A stretch of 10,741 nt of DNA, taken from NCBI GenBank assembly GCA_011391455.1, contig JAABQN010000053.1:1-10741 (forward strand), in the 5' to 3' direction. This DNA comes from Nitrospiraceae bacterium (GTDB lineage Bacteria; Nitrospirota; Nitrospiria; Nitrospirales; Nitrospiraceae). Positions 7,002 to 10,741 of this stretch are shown piece by piece. A program made the position numbers and the translations under genes. The notes beneath the pieces are model-generated. The model worked only from the letters and a program-made list of their open reading frames with translations. It ran no database searches and was not told where the DNA came from. Within the stretch, counting starts at the first letter, position 1, and each line of letters begins with the position of its first letter.

Positions 7002-7460
7002 ATGTCCTACGAACGCAAATTGAAAGAACTGCACATCGAGTTACCCTCACCGCCGACGCCATTGGCGACCTACGTTCCGGCAGTCCAGGCCGGGAGCCTC
7101 TTATTTTTGTCCGGCGTCCTTCCCATGCGAGATGGGCAGTTGGCCTACTCCGGCAAGCTTGGGCGTGATCTGACGGTCGAGCAGGGAATGGAGGCGGCTA
7201 GACTCGCTCTCCTGAATGCGCTGGCCATTGCCAAGCAGACACTCGGGACACTGGACCGTATTACGCGCGTCGTAAAGGTCGTCGGGCATGTGGCGTCGGC
7301 GGAAGGGTTTATCCAGCAGCCCCAAGTCCTCAATGGGGCCTCGGATCTCCTGGTTGAGATCTTTGGAGAGTCCGGCCGTCATGCGCGCGTGGCGGTGGGG
7401 GCTGCTGAGTTGCCTCGCGGGGCTCCCGTCGAAATTGAAGTCATATTCTCCGTCTCCTGA
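7002..7460 (+). CDS. RidA family protein (YjgF/YER057c/UK114)
   Basis: This is a small cytoplasmic protein of the Rid family, whose best-known member hydrolyses reactive enamine/imine intermediates such as 2-aminoacrylate. The product has 152 residues, somewhat longer than classic RidA (about 128), which fits the longer subfamily with an N-terminal extension (ERKLKELHIELPSPPTPLATYVPAV). AGSLLFLSGVLP (30-41) and the C-terminal signature HARVAVGAAELPRGAPVEIEVIF are visible. R129 aligns with the substrate-binding arginine of E. coli RidA (R105), so deaminase activity is possible. ATG 7002 directly follows a heptad-array element and has no evident ribosome binding site. Substrate is not predictable from the neighbours. 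Confidence 0.88.
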   Translation: MSYERKLKELHIELPSPPTPLATYVPAVQAGSLLFLSGVLPMRDGQLAYSGKLGRDLTVEQGMEAARLALLNALAIAKQTLGTLDRITRVVKVVGHVASAEGFIQQPQVLNGASDLLVEIFGESGRHARVAVGAAELPRGAPVEIEVIFSVS

Positions 7461-7494
7461 TGGGTTTTTGATTCTTCACCGAACATTGACTGAA

Positions 7495-7546
7495 ATTCGT
7501 TCAGGGTCTCTACGAATGACGACTGACTATTGACGAATGACCCTTG
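7495..7546. repeat. Heptad array (ACGAATG words), ridA downstream region
   Basis: Five contiguous 7-base units occupy 7512-7546: ACGAATG, ACGACTG, ACTATTG, ACGAATG, ACCCTTG. ATTCGT at 7495-7500 pairs perfectly with ACGAAT at 7512-7517 across an 11-base loop. The left arm is less regular than in the other elements. Confidence 0.65.
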
Positions 7547-7561
7547 TGCAGGCTCGCCGGA

Positions 7562-7591
7562 TTGACTCTCGAAAAAACCGCTTGCTATAGT
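7562..7591 (+). promoter_or_regulatory. Sigma70-type promoter of the IPT-propeller operon
   Basis: The -35 box TTGACT (7562-7567), an 18-base spacer and the -10 box TATAGT (7586-7591) with an upstream TG (7583-7584) make a strong promoter match. Expected start near 7598 puts the whole 9-base array into the 5' untranslated region, ahead of start codons at 7704-7734. Confidence 0.7.
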
Positions 7592-7734
7592 TCGGTCGGT
7601 CTTGTTTATTTGGTTTGTCTGGTTTGTTTCGTTTGTTTGGTTAGATGAAACCAACCAGATAGACCAGACCAACCGAATAAACCAAATCAACTAAACAAAC
7701 GAGATGAACCAAACAAACCAGATGAACCAGATGA
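7591..7734. repeat. Inverted 9-base tandem array (TYTGGTTTR / its complement) in the leader of the IPT gene
   Basis: Sixteen contiguous 9-base units run without a phase break. Six lie on the left (7591-7644, for example TTTGGTTTG, TCTGGTTTG), then one turn unit (7645-7653), then nine on the right (7654-7734, for example ACCAAACAA, ACCAGATGA twice). Bases 7600-7642 are complementary to 7689-7731 with only occasional mismatches, giving a stem of about 43 bp around a 46-base loop. The first in-frame codons of the downstream gene (ATG 7704, 7722, 7731, 7734) fall in or at the end of the right arm. Confidence 0.85.
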
Positions 7735-9413
7735 TGAAAGCATTCGTTACCGTTGTGGGTACGTTGTCGTTGTGGGCAAGCCTGAGTGCTGCCGTGTTTG
7801 CGGCTACTCCGTCTGCCCTTGAACTGCATCCGTCAACAGCGGTCCCTGGCGCCACCCTGTCGATTGGTGGGAAGGGGTTCGGGGCGTTTAAATCCGTGCA
7901 GGTCAATCGCGTGACTGTGGGTGGGTTCCCTGCGTTGATTCAGCGGTGGGAGTCCGACCTGATCGAGGCGAAGGTTCCCTTTCAAGCGCGATCCGGCCCC
8001 GTTGAAATCATGGTCGGGAAGAAGAAGCTGGCTGCCGGGATATTGACCGTGGTGCAACCGACGATTACTGCAATCACGCCGGCAGAGATCGAGCCAGGCC
8101 ATTCGGTGCAAATTACCGGCGCGCATTTTGGCACTACGGCTGGTTCTCGGGACCCCAATACGATGTTCGGAGTCAACGATGTGATGATCGGGGGCGTACT
8201 CGTCAGGCCGCGTCGCTGGAAAGACGACCTCATCGAAGTCGAGGTTCCTGCGAATGCTGCATCGGGAGATGTGATGGTTCGATTGGCTTCGTCGGATCCC
8301 TTGCCGGACGGGTCTTGTTGCGCTCCGGTCCAGCACACAGTGAGTAACGCTGTACCGTTGAAACTGATTCCGAGTATTCGCGTCGATCCGGTGAGCGGGC
8401 CGGTCGGCACAAAGGTTGTTTTTTTTGGCCAAGGTTTTGGCACTGAGAGGAGAGCCGGTGACATGGTGACGTTCGGCGGGCACCCTGCCACCATCGCCCA
8501 ATGGTCCGACAGCGCCATCGTCGTACATCTTCCGATGGATGCGGAGACCGGACCGATCGTTCTGACGATACAAGGGCGTGAGCGCATGGTCGGGACTTTT
8601 GCGGTTCATGTGCCAAAGGCGACAGCGATGAATCCTCCTGCCGCCCCCATCGGTACGCTACTCAGAATCAGCGGTGAACATTTCGGATTCTATTCGGAAA
8701 GTGGATCGACTCCCTACGCCTTTACCGATTTCAATACGGGCGAGAATCGAGTCGATATCGGAGGGGTCCGCGCCGTCATCTATCGTTGGCAAGACGATCG
8801 CATCGATGTGTGGGTACCCTTCAGCGCAAAGAGCGGACCGGTCGTGATCTATCGAGGCGCGACGAAGCCCAATCCGGATGGCTCTTGTTGTGCGACGAAG
8901 GAGACCCTCAAGACTGAGGCGGGGGTCTTTACCCTCGTGACGCCCAAGGTCGATTCTTACAGCCCGAAATCGGGCGGGCTCGATGAGCTGATCACCATTA
9001 AAGGGTCAGGCTTCGGCACGTTTTTGAAAACAGCCGAGTATGCCTCCTTGGGCCTCAACCAGGGGGCCTACAAGCGGCGGGATATCGAGATGGACGAGAA
9101 CGTTTCGCGGACGGAAGTGCTGTTCAGCAATGTCGCGGCGCAGGTGATGTCCTGGACGGATACGGAGATCGTTGTGCGAGTGCCTCATCGGAATCTCTAT
9201 GGTATTGGGAAGCGCAATGAATTCTTTAACGAGCTTGCGACTGGACCGCTGATCGTGCGGCGCGGGTCCTGGGATGTACAGCCAGACGAGACGTGCTGTA
9301 CTCCGAAGAAGTGGCTGACGTTGGAAGCAGGCACGTTTACCATTCTCGCCCAGGGCATGCCCGATCAAGGCTACTTCAAAAGCATTCGCCCCGACGCCGA
9401 TACTACCCAGTGA
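7731..9413 (+). CDS. Exported protein with five IPT/TIG repeats and three PDxxCC motifs
   Basis: No gene name is recognised. From ATG 7731 the product has 560 residues; in-frame ATG 7704 would add MNQTNQMNQ, which is encoded by the 9-base array, so the later start is preferred. A signal peptide spans about 1-24 (hydrophobic core, cleavage after VFA). The mature part is five immunoglobulin-like IPT/TIG domains, about 27-109, 110-213, 214-293, 294-403 and 404-540, each opening with a P-x-G...I-x-G-x-x-FG pattern and containing a RW-x-(D/S)D-x-I-x-(V/A) strand. Domains 2, 4 and 5 are longer and carry PDGSCC, PDGSCC and PDETCC near their ends (C196/C197, C386/C387, C522/C523). These are the only cysteines. 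It is probably a periplasmic or surface protein with binding or structural function. Its stop overlaps the start of the next gene, so the two are likely made together. Confidence 0.8.
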   Translation: MMKAFVTVVGTLSLWASLSAAVFAATPSALELHPSTAVPGATLSIGGKGFGAFKSVQVNRVTVGGFPALIQRWESDLIEAKVPFQARSGPVEIMVGKKKLAAGILTVVQPTITAITPAEIEPGHSVQITGAHFGTTAGSRDPNTMFGVNDVMIGGVLVRPRRWKDDLIEVEVPANAASGDVMVRLASSDPLPDGSCCAPVQHTVSNAVPLKLIPSIRVDPVSGPVGTKVVFFGQGFGTERRAGDMVTFGGHPATIAQWSDSAIVVHLPMDAETGPIVLTIQGRERMVGTFAVHVPKATAMNPPAAPIGTLLRISGEHFGFYSESGSTPYAFTDFNTGENRVDIGGVRAVIYRWQDDRIDVWVPFSAKSGPVVIYRGATKPNPDGSCCATKETLKTEAGVFTLVTPKVDSYSPKSGGLDELITIKGSGFGTFLKTAEYASLGLNQGAYKRRDIEMDENVSRTEVLFSNVAAQVMSWTDTEIVVRVPHRNLYGIGKRNEFFNELATGPLIVRRGSWDVQPDETCCTPKKWLTLEAGTFTILAQGMPDQGYFKSIRPDADTTQ

Positions 9414-10378
9414 GATACGGATTGCCTGGATTCCTTGTGGTCGTGGTGCTGGCGACGCAGCTATGCGCCACTCCTTCGTGGGCTGCGGACTCTCCTCTGA
9501 CGGTTACCCCTCAAGCGAGCCATACGGAAGCGATCCTGATGGGGATCTATTTTCATACGCCTCTGCTGGGCTGGGCGGTGGGGGCCGGCGGTACCATTGT
9601 GAAAACGATCGATGGGGGGAAGAAGTGGAAGAAGGTTGTCAGCGGCACCACAGCGAGCCTCTCGGGGGTTTTCTTTCTCGATGAGAAGTTGGGATGGGCC
9701 ATTGGAGCCAATGGGACGATTCGACGGAGCCAAGACGGGGGAGAGACCTGGTCCTCACAACTCGCCGATACCCAGGTGGCGTTCTACGGCCTCTCGTTTG
9801 TGTCGCCCAGCGAGGGGTGGGTAGTCGGTGGCAACGGAACCATTCTCCATACGAAGGATGGTGGACTGCACTGGGTCGATCAAGCGAGCAAGACGAGCGC
9901 AGCGCTCTACGGCATTCAATTTCTTACCGCACAGCACGGGACGGTGGTTGGGGCAGTAGGGACTGTTTTGATGACGGACGACGGCGGGATCACCTGGACT
10001 CCGCAAGAGACTCAGGGGGCTGTCACGCTGTTCGATGTGTATTTTTCCGATCCGTCGACCGGATGGGCCGTCGGAAATGCCGGAGCCATCTTTCACACGA
10101 GCAATGGCGGCCATCAATGGATCGATCGCACGCTGCCCTGCACCAGCACCTGTACGAAGCTGACCGATCTCTTGAAAGTGCGCTTTACCGATCCCCAGAC
10201 TGGATGGATTGTGGGGGAACGGGGCATGGTCTATCGAAGCATCGACAGCGGTTTTACCTGGACTGAGCAGGGTGCAATCGCAAAGGCTTCGTTATTCGGC
10301 CTTTCGTTTCCTAATAGGACGGAGGGCTGGGCCAGCGGGGAAAAAGGCACGATCGTTCGCCTGACTATTGGCCGCTGA
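9410..10378 (+). CDS. Exported Ycf48-like seven-bladed propeller protein
   Basis: The family (Ycf48/HCF136-like, BNR-type repeats) is known for photosystem II assembly in phototrophs but is widespread in non-phototrophs with unknown roles. GTG 9410 is chosen because it overlaps the preceding stop as GTGA and begins a signal peptide (cleavage after SWA, about residue 25); the frame is open further upstream, but that lies inside the IPT gene. The 322-residue product has seven repeats of the form GW-x-VG-x-x-GTI-x-x-(T/S)-x-DGG-x-x-W. The GW (or GT) positions fall at 54, 95, 136, 177, 218, 265 and 306: spacing is exactly 41 residues except once 47. The extra six residues hold C244-x3-C248, the only cysteines of the mature protein. 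Translational coupling with the IPT gene suggests the two form a complex outside the cytoplasm. Confidence 0.85.
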   Translation: MRYGLPGFLVVVVLATQLCATPSWAADSPLTVTPQASHTEAILMGIYFHTPLLGWAVGAGGTIVKTIDGGKKWKKVVSGTTASLSGVFFLDEKLGWAIGANGTIRRSQDGGETWSSQLADTQVAFYGLSFVSPSEGWVVGGNGTILHTKDGGLHWVDQASKTSAALYGIQFLTAQHGTVVGAVGTVLMTDDGGITWTPQETQGAVTLFDVYFSDPSTGWAVGNAGAIFHTSNGGHQWIDRTLPCTSTCTKLTDLLKVRFTDPQTGWIVGERGMVYRSIDSGFTWTEQGAIAKASLFGLSFPNRTEGWASGEKGTIVRLTIGR

Positions 10379-10383
10379 TAAGT

Positions 10384-10451
10384 GGTTCGAAGTTCGAAGT
10401 TCTGAGTTCAAAGCTTTCTTGAAACCTCGAACATAGAACCTCGAACTCAAA
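10384..10451. repeat. Inverted heptad array (GTTCGAA / ACCTCGA) between convergent genes
   Basis: The left array has four 7-base units at 10385-10412 (GTTCGAA twice, GTTCTGA, GTTCAAA). The right array has four units at 10424-10451 (ACCTCGA, ACATAGA, ACCTCGA, ACTCAAA). The arms are imperfect reverse complements with about 11 bases between them. The element fills the gap between the propeller stop (10378) and the rsmE stop (10453-10455), so a two-way transcription stop is a natural guess. It shares words with the partial copy at 1-45. Confidence 0.75.
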
Positions 10452-10452
10452 A

Positions 10453-10741
10453 TCAGTTTTCCATCTGATCGAGCCTTGATTGGAGAATACTGAGCGCGGC
10501 GATTGCTGCAGTCTCGGCTCGCAAGATTCGTGGTCCGAGGGTGAGCGGGAGGAAACCCTGCTCCTGTGCAAGACGTTGCTCGTCCGGCGCCCATCCCCCC
10601 TCCGGCCCTATCAACAAGATAATCGGTTGCTGACGATCTACCGTCAATGGGATGGTTGCGAGTGAGGAGCCTTTTGAGCGTTCCACGAACAGGCCTTTCA
10701 GGGGCGCCGTGGCATACGGTCGGCAGATCTCTGCGAGGCTT
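10453..10741 (-). CDS. rsmE: 16S rRNA (uracil-1498-N3)-methyltransferase RsmE, C-terminal part
   Basis: RsmE is a SPOUT-fold methyltransferase that modifies U1498 of 16S rRNA in the assembled small subunit, using S-adenosylmethionine. Only the 3' part is in the window, about 95 codons ending at a TGA (complement of 10453-10455); the frame continues beyond 10741. The SPOUT knot signatures are clear: LIGPEGGWAPDE, then GFLPLTLGPRILRAETAAIAAL close to the C-terminus. The gene converges on the propeller gene with a heptad-array element between the two stops. Confidence 0.93.
   Translation of the reverse strand, partial: SLAEICRPYATAPLKGLFVERSKGSSLATIPLTVDRQQPIILLIGPEGGWAPDEQRLAQEQGFLPLTLGPRILRAETAAIAALSILQSRLDQMEN

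Noticed and set aside
7379..7690. - strand open frame with a tripeptide-like repeat in the ridA-IPT gap
   Set aside because: The repeat peptide (NQTNETNQT) is just the translation of the 9-base array; frames stay open because the period is a multiple of three.
7591..7734. CRISPR-like array
   Set aside because: Units are 7 or 9 bases, contiguous and degenerate, without constant repeats or unique spacers of CRISPR size, and there are no cas genes.
7833..8609. Long - strand open frame (258 codons) inside the IPT gene
   Set aside because: No family motif, low-complexity basic composition, and it lies opposite a clearly coding repeat protein; it is a GC-rich shadow frame.
9293..9409. Longer N-terminus of the propeller protein starting at ATG 9293
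   Set aside because: It would overlap 120 bases of the IPT gene and bury the signal peptide; GTG 9410 gives a proper signal peptide and a coupled start.

Overview
The window is a stretch of ordinary, moderately GC-rich bacterial chromosome carrying ten recognisable genes. Gene order and protein character (recX-alaS-ruvX-mltG, a five-repeat IPT/TIG exported protein, a Ycf48-like propeller) suggest a Nitrospira-like member of the Nitrospirota. That is an inference from context, not from a marker gene.

Layout, left to right on the + strand: recX (RecA regulator; recA probably lies just off the left edge), then a tight block alaS-ruvX-mltG-deoC with gaps of 3-4 bases or an overlap, then deoB-like, then ridA-like, then a translationally coupled pair made of an exported IPT/TIG-repeat protein and an exported seven-bladed Ycf48-like propeller. 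The 3' part of rsmE runs convergently on the - strand into the right edge. No gene-free stretch exceeds 300 bases; the longest is about 270 bases between ridA and the IPT gene.

The housekeeping block covers alanyl-tRNA charging, Holliday-junction resolvase-like/16S processing nuclease, peptidoglycan chain termination and deoxyribose-5-phosphate cleavage. DeoC and the DeoB-like protein would be consecutive steps of deoxynucleoside catabolism. However, the DeoB-like protein has lost the residues of one of the family's two metal sites, so its activity is uncertain.

The most unusual signal lies between the genes. All six boundaries that are not tightly coupled hold degenerate short tandem arrays with an exact 7-base period, or 9-base in one case. 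Most are laid out as a left array and a right array of roughly complementary words, giving large imperfect hairpins. Arrays run into the 3' ends of recX and deoC and supply the first codons of the IPT gene. Two of them (before alaS and before ridA) share a conserved non-array core. The 9-base array begins at the end of a good sigma70-type promoter and would fold so that the start codons of the IPT gene lie in the stem. I do not recognise these as a described element family in this kind of organism; the closest analogue I know is the heptanucleotide STRR sequences of cyanobacteria.
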